A DNA stretch of 64,000 nucleotides from Arthrobacter pullicola (GTDB lineage Bacteria > Actinomycetota > Actinomycetes > Actinomycetales > Micrococcaceae), in assembly GCF_014836875.1 (NCBI RefSeq), contig NZ_JACSQC010000007.1, positions 2,555 through 66,554 on the forward strand, in the 5' to 3' direction. Numbering within the stretch: position 1 is the first letter of the stretch; each line of letters begins with the position of its first letter. Of the stretch, positions 19,755-28,001 are shown piece by piece. The notes under the pieces were generated by a model. That model worked only from the letters and a program-made list of their open reading frames with translations, was not told the origin of the DNA and searched no databases. A program made the position numbers and the translations under genes.

Positions 19755-20603
19755 GTGGCCGCACGCACCTGGAACACAGGTGCACGGGACCTTGCCGGGT
19801 TCGCCGGGCGGGTGCTGCTGCCCGCCGCCGGGCTCGGCATCGCGCTGGCGGTGCTGTACCGGCTGACGAGTGGAACCGACCCCGTTGCGCTGCCCACCCT
19901 CGTACTGCGGATTGCCTCCGGTGCGGTGGTTTCGGCCTGCGTGCTGGGCTGGATTATCGGCCTGGCCCACCGCCGCGGGGCGGGCACGCCAGGCCGGGCC
20001 GACGGCGTCGTGCCCTTCCTGGACGGGGTACGGGCCTTTGCTATGGGTGGAGCCGTGTGGCTGGTGCCTGCCGCCGCTGCCTTTGGAATGCTGGCGCTTT
20101 TTGGGTTCCCCCTCACTGTGGTGGCCACGCCAGCCGAGCTGGCCGCCACAGTGCTGCTTCTTTTTGCCGCCGTGCTGCTCAGCGAGGCGGTTCCGGAGGA
20201 AATCGTGTTCCGGGGCTACATGATGCGGGTGCTGGGCGAACGGCTGCGGGGACTCTGGGCCAACGTTGTTCAGGCTGCCCTCTTCGCCGCCTTCGCCCTG
20301 GTCCTGCGCGGCTGGACCGGGACCGCGGACCTCCTTCTCTTTCTTGGCATGGGGCTGGGCCTGGGCTACGTGCGCACGGTTTCCGGATCAGTCTGGACCA
20401 CTGTCGGATTCCATACTGCCTTCCAGACCGGTGCACAGCTGGTCCTCACCCACGATGCCGTGGACTTCTCCGGTGCGGACGGGCTGAGCATGCTGGCGCT
20501 TGGTGTTGTTCCCTTTGCGGCCGGCATCATCCTCGTGGATCTGCTGGCGCCGTCCCACCCCCGGCTGTTTGCCCGGCAAAGGCAGAAGGCCGCCCCGGAA
20601 TAA
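19755..20603 (+). CDS. CPBP-family intramembrane protease-like protein
   Basis: 282 aa, seven or eight hydrophobic helices. Motif 1, EEIVFRGYMMRVLGERL (~152-168), is intact, with the Glu-Glu...Arg of CPBP/Abi glutamic proteases. Motif 2 (normally FxxxH) reads FAAFALVL here, lacking the histidine. Motif 3 has GFHTAFQTGAQ with its histidine but no following Asn. It may therefore be catalytically altered. GTG 19755 lies 2 nt after the prpE stop, so it is co-transcribed with prpE, although no functional link to propionate is apparent. A strong hairpin terminator overlaps its stop codon. Confidence 0.78.
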   Translation: MAARTWNTGARDLAGFAGRVLLPAAGLGIALAVLYRLTSGTDPVALPTLVLRIASGAVVSACVLGWIIGLAHRRGAGTPGRADGVVPFLDGVRAFAMGGAVWLVPAAAAFGMLALFGFPLTVVATPAELAATVLLLFAAVLLSEAVPEEIVFRGYMMRVLGERLRGLWANVVQAALFAAFALVLRGWTGTADLLLFLGMGLGLGYVRTVSGSVWTTVGFHTAFQTGAQLVLTHDAVDFSGADGLSMLALGVVPFAAGIILVDLLAPSHPRLFARQRQKAAPE

Positions 20604-20616
20604 CCGGGGCGGCCTT
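20586..20616. terminator. Bidirectional hairpin terminator
   Basis: Perfect 13-bp stem: AAGGCCGCCCCGG (20586-20598) with CCGGGGCGGCCTT (20604-20616), loop AATAA that contains the stop codon of the CPBP gene. It lies between that gene and the oppositely oriented symporter and has A/T ends suitable for both strands. Confidence 0.85.
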
Positions 20617-20638
20617 CGATCTGTTGGGTGCGGTCAGC

Positions 20639-22156
20639 CTAAGCCGGGCTGGAGGCCTGAGCCGGTTCCGGCTCATCCTGGAACCGGCCGGCAAGCCGGT
20701 CCTCCCACGCGGTCATGACCGCGTCATCGGTCCGCGGGCTGAGCAGGGAAATGACGACGTATACGGCTGCCGAGGCAATGAGTCCAAAGTAGATCGGCTC
20801 ATTGGCATAGACGCCGTCGTACGGCTGATCGCCGGTGACTTCCAGGAAGATCATGGTTGCCAGGGTGGCGACGGTTCCGGCGACCATTGAAGCGGCAGCG
20901 CCCAGGCCGGTGCCCCGCTTCCAGAAGAGCCCGCCGAGGATGGCTACGAGGAGCCCGCCGACCAGGATGTCGTAGGCGATGGTCAGTGCCGCGACTACAT
21001 CCTGGACCACGATGGCAAGGGCGATGGCCACCAGTCCCAGGCCAAGAACCCAGACCTGGCTGCGGGCAATATCGTGTTCCGGGTTGCCGGCCGGGCGTCC
21101 GGCTTCCGGTTTGGCTGCGCCGAACCAGCTGCGGACATAAGGCACTACGTCCGTGCGGGCCACGGTGGCGGCGGCAATGAGCGCGCCGGACGCCGTGGAC
21201 ATCATCGCTGCCACGGCGGCGGCCAGCACCAGGCCGCCCAGGCCCACCGGCAGCAGGCTCATGGCGACGTCGGCGTAAACATCGTCCTTGGACTCGATGC
21301 TCGGCAGCACCACGGAGGCTGCCATGCCGATCAGGGCGCCGGCTACACCGTAGAGGATGCAGTAGATGCCGGCGGCGGTACCGCCCCAGCGGGCGATCAG
21401 CGGGGTACGGGCCGTAAAGACCCGCTGCCAGATGTCCTGGCCGATCAGCAGGCCGAGGGTGTACACAACGAAGTAGGTGATGATGCTCTGTGCGCCGATG
21501 CCGGTGATGCTGAAGAACTCCGCATCCACCCGCTCACGGATTCCGTCGAGGCCGCCGGCCGCGTTGAATGTGAAGGGCAGCATCAGGGCAAAGACGCCGA
21601 TGGTCTTGATGATGAACTGGGCCATGTCTGCCAGGGTGATGGACCACATGCCGCCGATCGTGGAGTAGATCAGCACCACGGCGCCGCCGATGGCGATGGC
21701 CAGCCAGCGCTCCCAGCCGAAGAGCACCACGAAGATGGTGGCGTAGGCGCCTGTGGACGTGGCGCACAGCATCAGGGTGTAAGCCAGCATCACAATCGAG
21801 GACATCTGCGTGGACTGCGCGCCGTAACGCAGGGAGAGCATCTGCGAGACGGTGTAGATCTTCAGCTTCTGCAGCTTGGAGGCGAAGAGCAGGCTCAGCA
21901 GCAGCACTCCCGCGCCAATTGCCACTACCAGCCACATGCCGGAGACGCCGTACTGGTAGCCCAGTCCTACGCCGCCAACCGTGGAGGCACCGCCCAGAAC
22001 GACGGCGGCCATGGTGCCGGTGTAGAACAGGGGGCCGAGCCGGCGGCCGGCGACGAGGTAGTCGCTTTCATTACGGGTGCGGGTTTTGCCCCACCAGCCG
22101 AAGGCAAGCATGCCAACGAGGTAGGCCACCACGATTGCCGCATTCAGGTAATCCAT
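20639..22156 (-). CDS. Sodium:solute symporter (SSS family)
   Basis: 505 aa with about 13 membrane helices in the LeuT-like fold. SSS features: YLVAGRRLGPLFYTGTMAAVVLGGASTVGGVGLGYQYG near residue 33, YTVSQMLSLRYG, the long helix GGMWSITLADMAQFIIKT near 168, and AAVAAMMSTASGALIAAATVARTD near 315, where Ser/Thr usually coordinate sodium. The C-terminus is hydrophilic. Likely a cation-coupled uptake system for an organic acid or similar solute; the substrate is not readable. It sits downstream of the DctS/DctR-like pair on the same strand but 152 nt apart. Confidence 0.88.
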   Translation of the reverse strand: MDYLNAAIVVAYLVGMLAFGWWGKTRTRNESDYLVAGRRLGPLFYTGTMAAVVLGGASTVGGVGLGYQYGVSGMWLVVAIGAGVLLLSLLFASKLQKLKIYTVSQMLSLRYGAQSTQMSSIVMLAYTLMLCATSTGAYATIFVVLFGWERWLAIAIGGAVVLIYSTIGGMWSITLADMAQFIIKTIGVFALMLPFTFNAAGGLDGIRERVDAEFFSITGIGAQSIITYFVVYTLGLLIGQDIWQRVFTARTPLIARWGGTAAGIYCILYGVAGALIGMAASVVLPSIESKDDVYADVAMSLLPVGLGGLVLAAAVAAMMSTASGALIAAATVARTDVVPYVRSWFGAAKPEAGRPAGNPEHDIARSQVWVLGLGLVAIALAIVVQDVVAALTIAYDILVGGLLVAILGGLFWKRGTGLGAAASMVAGTVATLATMIFLEVTGDQPYDGVYANEPIYFGLIASAAVYVVISLLSPRTDDAVMTAWEDRLAGRFQDEPEPAQASSPA

Positions 22157-22308
22157 TCAAGTCCTGTCGATAGGAGGCGGCACCGGGCGAAACCGCGGTC
22201 TGTGCCTCGAGATATGCCTCTAGGTCAACTTATGTTTACCAAACGCTATTGCTGAACGGGGGGATGGGTCAAAGGAAGTTCAGGATTGTGTCCGGATCGA
22301 AACGCGGG

Positions 22309-23004
22309 CTACCGCCGCCAGGCGTATTCCAGCTCCGGCCTGCCGGGGGAGCCGTAACGCGGTGAACGTTCTACTGCGCGCTGGCCTTCAAGATGTTCCA
22401 GGTAGCGCCGGACGGTGATGCGGGACATCGCCAGCTGCGCCGAAAGCTCCGATGCGGACAGGGGAACCGCCGACTTCTTCAACGCGCAGGACACAGCCTC
22501 GAGCGTTTCCGGCGAAAGCCCCTTCGGGAGGGCCGCGGCATGATGAGGGCGCAGGGCAGCCAATGCCTGGTCCACTTCGGACTGAGTGGCCGCCACCCCT
22601 TGCCCGGAAAGCAGCAAACGGTACTCGCGGTAGGCAGCGAGCTTGGCGCTGAAGGAAGCAAAGGTGAACGGCTTGATCAGGTACTGCGCGATCCCGGCCG
22701 ACATCGCCTGGCGCACCACCGGCAACTCCCGGACAGCGGTAATGGCGATGACGTCCGCCGGGATTCCGCGGCCCCGGATCCGCCGCAGCAGATCCAGGCC
22801 GTGCAGGTCCGGCAGGTTCATATCCAGCAGGATCAGGTCACAGGCGGACCCGGCCGCTGTCAGGAAGTCCAGGGCATCCGCCGCGGTATGGGCGATGCCG
22901 GCAAGGATAAATCCCTCGCAGCGCCGCACGTATTCGGCATGGGCCTCGGCGACCACCGTTTCATCCTCCACCACCAGGACGGCGATCTGGTCTTCCCGGT
23001 TCAC
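22309..23004 (-). CDS. Response regulator, CitB/DcuR/DctR type
   Basis: 231 aa. The receiver domain has acidic pocket residues in VLVVEDE, phospho-acceptor Asp in LILLDMNLPD (~57), Thr in AITA and Lys in LIKPFTFASF (~107). The C-terminal helix-turn-helix (LSASELSAQLAMSRITVRRYLEHLEG) is of the CitT/DcuR class. GTG start 23004 overlaps the kinase stop (GTGA). With the adjacent kinase it should control C4-dicarboxylate uptake, most obviously the divergent dctA. Confidence 0.9.
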   Translation of the reverse strand: MNREDQIAVLVVEDETVVAEAHAEYVRRCEGFILAGIAHTAADALDFLTAAGSACDLILLDMNLPDLHGLDLLRRIRGRGIPADVIAITAVRELPVVRQAMSAGIAQYLIKPFTFASFSAKLAAYREYRLLLSGQGVAATQSEVDQALAALRPHHAAALPKGLSPETLEAVSCALKKSAVPLSASELSAQLAMSRITVRRYLEHLEGQRAVERSPRYGSPGRPELEYAWRR

Positions 23005-24704
23005 TGCCGCACCGCCTCGGCCAGCGGGATCCGCACGGTAAACCGGGCCCCGCCGCCTTCCGCGGAATCCAGTGCCAGGGTGCCGCCGAGCCGCAGGACA
23101 GCCTGGCGGACCAGGGGCAGCCCGAAGCCCCGTCCGGCACCGGCGGAGAACGGCTGTCCTGTGTCCTTGGTGCTGAATCCCTGTTCGAAGATCTCCTCCC
23201 GTGCCGCCCGCGGAACCCCTGGGCCGCTGTCCTGGACACTGATCTGGAGGCCGCGTCCGTCACCTTCACCGACCACGGCCAGCTGGACGGCCACCCAAGG
23301 CGACGGAAGCCCCTGGACGGCGTCAAAGGCGTTGTCGAGCAGGTTGCCCAGAACCGTAACCAGTTCACCGGAGTCCAGCACTGCAGGGCCGGTTTCTGCG
23401 GCAGCATCATCGATGAGTTCGACGGCGACCCGGATTCCGCGCTCCCTCGCCTGTGCCTTCTTGCCGGCCAGCAGCGCTGCCAGGGCGGGGTCCCCAACGG
23501 ATGCGGCGACGTCGTCCGCCAACTGCTGGGAGTGCGCCAAATCCCGCGTCGCGAACTCCAGCGCCTCCCTGGGGCGGTCCAGCTCAATCAGGGAAACCAC
23601 GGTGTGGAGACGGTTGGCATGCTCATGTGCCTGGGACTGCAGTGCATCGGTGAGGGTGCGCATCGACTGAAGCTCACCCGTGAGGGCTTCAACCTCGGTG
23701 TGATCGCGCAGTGTGGTCACTGTCCCCATCCGCCGCGGTGCCCCGGCCGCCGGTGCCCCGGCCGGCAAGGTCCGGCCGATCCACCGCCGGCCCGGCACGC
23801 GGCTGCTTCCAGGCGGACGCACCGCAGGGGACTGATTCACGACCAGGATCCGGTCACGGGTGAAGTGGAACTCGTCCTGGGCGCTCCGGCCGGTGTGCAG
23901 CAGATCGGCCAGGGCCGCCGGCAGCCCTAGCTCCCGCGGGTCCTCGGGCTCGGTGCCGGTGCTGAGTTCCAGTCCCAGCAGTGCTGCTGCCTGCTCATTC
24001 CAGAGCACCAGGCGGCCGTCATTGTCCAGGAGCAGGAGGCCCTCGCGCAGGGAATGCAGTGCGGAGTCGTAGAACGTGAACATGTCCCGCAGCTCCTCGG
24101 GTTTCCGGTCCCGGGTGGTGTGGCGCAGGTACCGGCTGAGCCCGTAGGCAGCGAGGGACCCACAGGCCAGTGCGGCCAGCGAAATGAGGAACGCGGCAGG
24201 GAGCTGGGCGTCCCGGGCAATCCCCACCCGGTCCACCGTGATGCCGGCCGACACCAGCGCGGTCACCGTTCCGTCCGGTCCCAGGACCGGAGTGATAGCC
24301 CGCACCGAAGGGCCAAGGGTGCCGGTGTAGACCTCGGTGAAGGGTTCTCCGCGCAGCGCCTGGTCAACGGATCCCAGATAGACCCTGCCGATCTGCTCCT
24401 CGCTCCGGTGGGTGAAACGGGTCCCGTCGGGAGCCATGATGGTCAGGAAATCAATCCCCGCGGCGTCCATCACCGCCCGGGCAAAGGGCTGCAGTGAGCT
24501 GCTCGGATCCGGGGAGGAAGCGGCGGAGAGCACAAACGGATCCGCGGCCACTGTTTCGGAAATGGCGAGCATCCGTGCGGCGGTCTCTGCGTAGCTGCGC
24601 TGTTCAGCCTGGTGGTAGAGCACCCAGGACAGCCCCGCGGAAAGGCAGGCGATAAAAGCCAGCTGCCCCATGAGCAGCCGGCTGGCGAGACTCCATTTCC
24701 CCAC
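23001..24704 (-). CDS. Sensor histidine kinase, DcuS/CitA/DctS type
   Basis: 567 aa from GTG 24704 (GGAG upstream; the frame extends to 24773). Helix 1 (LLMGQLAFIACLSAGLSWVLY) and helix 2 (AAFLISLAALACGSLAAYGLS) bracket a ~145-residue extracellular PAS-like domain with TRFTHRSEEQIGRVYLGS, similar to the GSITHRHP region of citrate/dicarboxylate sensors. A cytoplasmic PAS follows, then the dimerisation box SQAHEHANRLHTVVSLIEL (His ~400) and the HATPase (N box VLGNLLDNAFDA, G boxes DSGPGVP and GRGFGLPLV). It should sense an external di- or tricarboxylate. Confidence 0.9.
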   Translation of the reverse strand: MGKWSLASRLLMGQLAFIACLSAGLSWVLYHQAEQRSYAETAARMLAISETVAADPFVLSAASSPDPSSSLQPFARAVMDAAGIDFLTIMAPDGTRFTHRSEEQIGRVYLGSVDQALRGEPFTEVYTGTLGPSVRAITPVLGPDGTVTALVSAGITVDRVGIARDAQLPAAFLISLAALACGSLAAYGLSRYLRHTTRDRKPEELRDMFTFYDSALHSLREGLLLLDNDGRLVLWNEQAAALLGLELSTGTEPEDPRELGLPAALADLLHTGRSAQDEFHFTRDRILVVNQSPAVRPPGSSRVPGRRWIGRTLPAGAPAAGAPRRMGTVTTLRDHTEVEALTGELQSMRTLTDALQSQAHEHANRLHTVVSLIELDRPREALEFATRDLAHSQQLADDVAASVGDPALAALLAGKKAQARERGIRVAVELIDDAAAETGPAVLDSGELVTVLGNLLDNAFDAVQGLPSPWVAVQLAVVGEGDGRGLQISVQDSGPGVPRAAREEIFEQGFSTKDTGQPFSAGAGRGFGLPLVRQAVLRLGGTLALDSAEGGGARFTVRIPLAEAVRQ

Positions 24705-24909
24705 ACAAACTCCGATGATTTCTTGCAGTTGCCCCGCTGCTGTGCTGCCGGGCTGCGAACAGTATGACCACAACCGTGACAGTCATCACATTACGAGGCG
24801 ACGATATTTACGAGCGATCCCGTTCCCGGGGAACAGGCCTTCTCCGCAGTGCGGAGAGTGAACGCCGGCCGGCACGGATCAACGACCAAAGCCTAGGAGC
24901 CGTACCCAT
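24705..24909. promoter_or_regulatory. Divergent control region of the two-component system and dctA
   Basis: 205 bp between the kinase (minus) and dctA (plus). The stretch around 24776-24800 (tgacagtcatcacattacg) is locally AT-rich and has the look of a response-regulator site, but no clear inverted repeat is present. AGGAG at 24895-24899 is the dctA ribosome site. Confidence 0.45.
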
Positions 24910-26286
24910 ATGGCATCTGCCACATCTCCCAACAGCGCCGGCTCACCGACGAGCCGCCGCACCAAGGACAAAACGCACTTCCTGTACATTGCCGTCATCC
25001 TGGCGGTGGTCCTCGGTGCTGTCCTGGGCCTGCTGAGCCCGGACTTCGCCAAGGGACTGAAGCCCATGGGGACGGCCTTTATTGCCCTCATCAAGATGAT
25101 GATCGCCCCGGTGATCTTCTGCACGATTGTCCTTGGTATCGGCTCCATCGCCAAAGCGGCCACGGTTGGCAAGGTGGGTGGATTGGCGTTGGGCTACTTC
25201 ATCCTGATGTCCACTTTCGCCCTTGCCATCGGACTGATCGTCGGAAACCTGATCCACCCCGGCACCGGACTGAACCTCGAAGCCAGCGCTGCCGATGCCC
25301 CTGCAGCGCCCGAGGACGGCGAAGGGCTGGTCGGCTTCGTCCTCAGCATCATTCCCGCCACGCTCCTGGCGTCGCTAACCGGTGAGAGCATCCTGCAGAC
25401 CCTCTTCGTGGCCCTGCTGGTTGGTTTTGCCCTGCAGAAGATGGGTCCCGCCGGAGCACCCATCCTGACCGGTATCGGCCACCTCCAGAAGCTCGTCTTC
25501 CGCATTCTGGCCATGGTGATGTGGCTGGCGCCCATCGGTGCCTTCGGTGCGATTGCCGCCGTCGTCGGCGAAACCGGTGTAGGCGCGATCAAGAGCATGG
25601 CCGTGCTGATGATCGCCTTCTACATCACCTGCATCCTCTTCATCGCCGTTGTCCTGGGCGGTGTGCTCAAGATCTGCACCGGCGTGAACATCTTCAAGCT
25701 GATGCGCTACCTGGGCCGTGAATACCTGCTGATTTTCTCCACCTCTTCCTCCGAGGTTGCACTGCCGCGCCTGATCGCCAAGATGGAACACCTCGGCGTC
25801 TCCAAGCCTGTGGTCGGCGTGACTGTTCCCACCGGCTATTCATTCAACCTGGACGGCACGGCCATCTACCTGACCATGGCGGCGCTCTTCGTCGCCTCAG
25901 CCATGAACAAACCGCTGGAATTCGGCGAGCAGATCTCCCTGCTGGTCTTTATGATCATCGCTTCCAAGGGAGCGGCCGGCGTTACCGGTGCCGGCCTGGC
26001 AACCCTGGCCGGCGGCCTGCAGTCCCACCGCCCGGATTTGGTGGAAGGCGTCGGGCTCATCGTCGGAATCGACCGCTTTATGTCCGAGGGCCGCGCGCTG
26101 ACCAACTTCACCGGCAACGCCGTCGCCACCGTCCTGATCGGAACCTGGACCAAGGAAATCGATAAGGAACAGGTCAACGCCGTCCTGAACCGGGAGCGTC
26201 CGTTCGATGAGGCCAGCATGGATGACGACCACCAGGCACCGGCTCCCGCTCCGGAAACGGAGCTGGAAACGACGGCGGCCCGCTAG
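24910..26286 (+). CDS. dctA: C4-dicarboxylate:cation symporter DctA
   Basis: 458 aa, glutamate/dicarboxylate transporter fold. It imports succinate, fumarate or malate with protons or sodium. Family motifs: IALIKMMIAPVIFCTIVLGIGS near 58, the serine-rich re-entrant loop STSSSEVALPRLIAKM near 278, GYSFNLDGTAIYLTMA near 310, SKGAAGVTGAGLATLA near 355 and IDRFMSEGRALTNFTGNAVAT near 388. About eight helices plus two hairpins; hydrophilic, acidic C-terminal tail. Divergent from the DcuS/DctS-like kinase, which probably activates it. Succinate produced by PrpB ties in with this substrate class. Confidence 0.94.
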   Translation: MASATSPNSAGSPTSRRTKDKTHFLYIAVILAVVLGAVLGLLSPDFAKGLKPMGTAFIALIKMMIAPVIFCTIVLGIGSIAKAATVGKVGGLALGYFILMSTFALAIGLIVGNLIHPGTGLNLEASAADAPAAPEDGEGLVGFVLSIIPATLLASLTGESILQTLFVALLVGFALQKMGPAGAPILTGIGHLQKLVFRILAMVMWLAPIGAFGAIAAVVGETGVGAIKSMAVLMIAFYITCILFIAVVLGGVLKICTGVNIFKLMRYLGREYLLIFSTSSSEVALPRLIAKMEHLGVSKPVVGVTVPTGYSFNLDGTAIYLTMAALFVASAMNKPLEFGEQISLLVFMIIASKGAAGVTGAGLATLAGGLQSHRPDLVEGVGLIVGIDRFMSEGRALTNFTGNAVATVLIGTWTKEIDKEQVNAVLNRERPFDEASMDDDHQAPAPAPETELETTAAR

Positions 26287-26302
26287 GGCCGGCTCACAGC
26301 TT

Positions 26303-26370
26303 CGGTATCCGGTGCAGGGCCCGGATACCGGGCCACAGGGCGCCCCCGCCTTCCGCGGGGGCGCCCTGTG
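26303..26370 (+). terminator. Double-hairpin terminator after dctA
   Basis: Two perfect hairpins in series. The first is CGGTATCCGG (26303-26312) with CCGGATACCG (26321-26330). The second is a 16-bp stem, 26334-26349 with 26355-26370, loop CTTCC. No U-tract follows the second stem (GTGCTTAAA). Confidence 0.85.
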
Positions 26371-26508
26371 TGCTTAAAGGGATTGCGGAACCCCTACCGG
26401 CGGGTGCCGGGCGGTAGGGATAATGGAAAAGTCAGCGCAAATCCGCCTGAAAGGGTTGAACCCGCAGGAGGAGGAACACCCTCGAGGCTCAATCAAGGAG
26501 GGGTTAGT

Positions 26509-26889
26509 TTGCTGAAAGAACGGGAGATCATGGCGGTTCTTCCCGCCGTGGACATGGCCAGGGCCAGTGATTTCTACGGGAATGTGCTTGGCCTCGACGC
26601 GCCGCAGGTTATGGATGATGAAAACCTGCTCTATCACGGCGGGAACGGCACGCATTTCCTGCTGTATAAAACCGACAACGCCGGCAGCGCAAAAAATACC
26701 CAGATGGGCTGGGAGACCACGGACATCGATGGCGAGGTGGCGGATCTTCGGAGCCGCGGCGTCGTCTTCGAGGACTATGATTTCCCGGGCCTGAAGACGG
26801 AGGAGGGCATCGCCTCCACACCGGTGGGGAAAGCTGCCTGGTTCACGGATACGGAGGGAAACATCCTTAACCTTTTCCAGCGTGCGTAA
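26509..26889 (+). CDS. VOC (glyoxalase/bleomycin resistance-like) protein
   Basis: 126 aa from TTG 26509, chosen because the strong AAGGAGGGG (26495-26503) is correctly spaced; ATG 26530 is an alternative. One vicinal-oxygen-chelate fold: MAVLPAVDMARASDFYGNVLGL (first strand and helix), then FLLYKTDNAG, WETTDIDGEVADLRSRGVVFEDYD, and AAWFTDTEGNILNLFQ. The Trp/Phe-rich C-terminal strand and single-domain length suit a dimeric VOC protein. Substrate unknown. The upstream sequence to 26371 has no gene. Confidence 0.8.
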   Translation: MLKEREIMAVLPAVDMARASDFYGNVLGLDAPQVMDDENLLYHGGNGTHFLLYKTDNAGSAKNTQMGWETTDIDGEVADLRSRGVVFEDYDFPGLKTEEGIASTPVGKAAWFTDTEGNILNLFQRA

Positions 26890-26898
26890 CCAGGAAAC

Positions 26899-26950
26899 AG
26901 ACAGCGGAACCTGCCCGGATGGACGTCCGTACGGGCAGGTTCCGCTGTCT
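26899..26950 (+). terminator. 19-bp stem hairpin terminator
   Basis: Perfect 19-bp stem, 26899-26917 paired with 26932-26950, 14-nt loop. It starts 10 nt after the VOC stop and lies 139 nt ahead of parA, so it isolates the chromosome-segregation operon from the accessory genes upstream. Confidence 0.85.
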
Positions 26951-27089
26951 CGGCGGGGGAGCTGAGACAAGGTTCGAGTTAAGGTTGAGCGTCAAGGCTC
27001 GCGGCGTTCCACGACGCTGATTCGCGGTATAGGCGTTGCACAGTTGTAATCTTGGAGAGGACAGCCGCAGGACAGCTAGAGACGGAAGC

Positions 27090-28001
27090 GTGGATTTATA
27101 CGTGAGCAGCGAACAGAGTTCCACAACTCTGCAGGGGCCAACGCAGGGCGCAACCGATGAAGCCATGGGTCCGACCGGCCGCCCCCTGACGGAATTCCCC
27201 GAGCCTCCGGTCCTGACTTCCCATGGTCCGGCCCGCATCATCGCAATGGTGAACCAGAAGGGTGGAGTCGGCAAAACGACGTCGACCATCAACCTGGGTG
27301 CCGCCCTCGCCGAAGCCGGACGCAAGGTCCTGCTGGTGGACTTCGATCCCCAGGGCGCGCTCTCGGCGGGCCTGGGCACCAATCCGCACGAGCTGGACGT
27401 CACCGTCTACAACGTCCTGATGGACCGCAAGGTGGACATCCGCGACGCCATCCAGGAAACACACGTCGAGAACATCGACCTGCTCCCGGCCAACATCGAC
27501 CTCTCCGCCGCAGAGGTGCAGCTGGTCAATGAGGTTGCCCGCGAGCAGGTCCTGGAGCGTGCCCTGCGCCGGGTCTCGGACGACTACGACGTCATCCTCA
27601 TCGACTGCCAGCCCTCCCTGGGCCTGCTGACAGTCAACGCGCTGACCGCCGCCCACGGCGTGATCATCCCGCTGATCTGCGAGTTCTTCGCCCTGCGCGC
27701 GGTGGCCCTGCTGGTGGAAACCATCGAAAAGGTGCAGGACCGGCTGAACCCGGGCCTGCAGGTCGACGGCGTCCTGGCCACCATGTACGACGCCCGCACC
27801 CTGCACAGCCGCGAAGTAATCGGCCGTCTGGTGGAAGCCTTCGGAGACAAGGTCTTTGAGACCGTTATCAAGCGGACCATCAAATTCGCCGACGCCACGG
27901 TCGCAGCTGAACCCATTACCTCCTACGCCGGCAACCATGCCGGAGCTGAATCCTACCGCCGCCTCGCCAAGGAACTGATTGCCCGCGGCGGCGCACCCTA
28001 G
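27090..28001 (+). CDS. ParA/MinD-family ATPase of the scpAB operon (PldP/Soj-like)
   Basis: 303 aa from GTG 27090; GTG 27102 is an alternative. The deviant Walker A is NQKGGVGKTTSTINLGAAL (~53-71), Walker A' is VDFDPQGALSAGLG (~86), and Walker B is VILIDCQPSLGLLTVNAL (~165). The first ~45 residues are disordered. The order parA-scpA-scpB-rluB-cmk-der matches Rv1708-Rv1713 and the pldP locus of Corynebacterium, where this second ParA homologue takes part in division or segregation rather than pairing with ParB. No parB is present here. Confidence 0.88.
   Translation: MDLYVSSEQSSTTLQGPTQGATDEAMGPTGRPLTEFPEPPVLTSHGPARIIAMVNQKGGVGKTTSTINLGAALAEAGRKVLLVDFDPQGALSAGLGTNPHELDVTVYNVLMDRKVDIRDAIQETHVENIDLLPANIDLSAAEVQLVNEVAREQVLERALRRVSDDYDVILIDCQPSLGLLTVNALTAAHGVIIPLICEFFALRAVALLVETIEKVQDRLNPGLQVDGVLATMYDARTLHSREVIGRLVEAFGDKVFETVIKRTIKFADATVAAEPITSYAGNHAGAESYRRLAKELIARGGAP

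Noticed and set aside
22157-22308. Possible riboswitch upstream of the sodium:solute symporter
   Set aside because: No conserved riboswitch core or long stem could be identified in the 152-nt gap.
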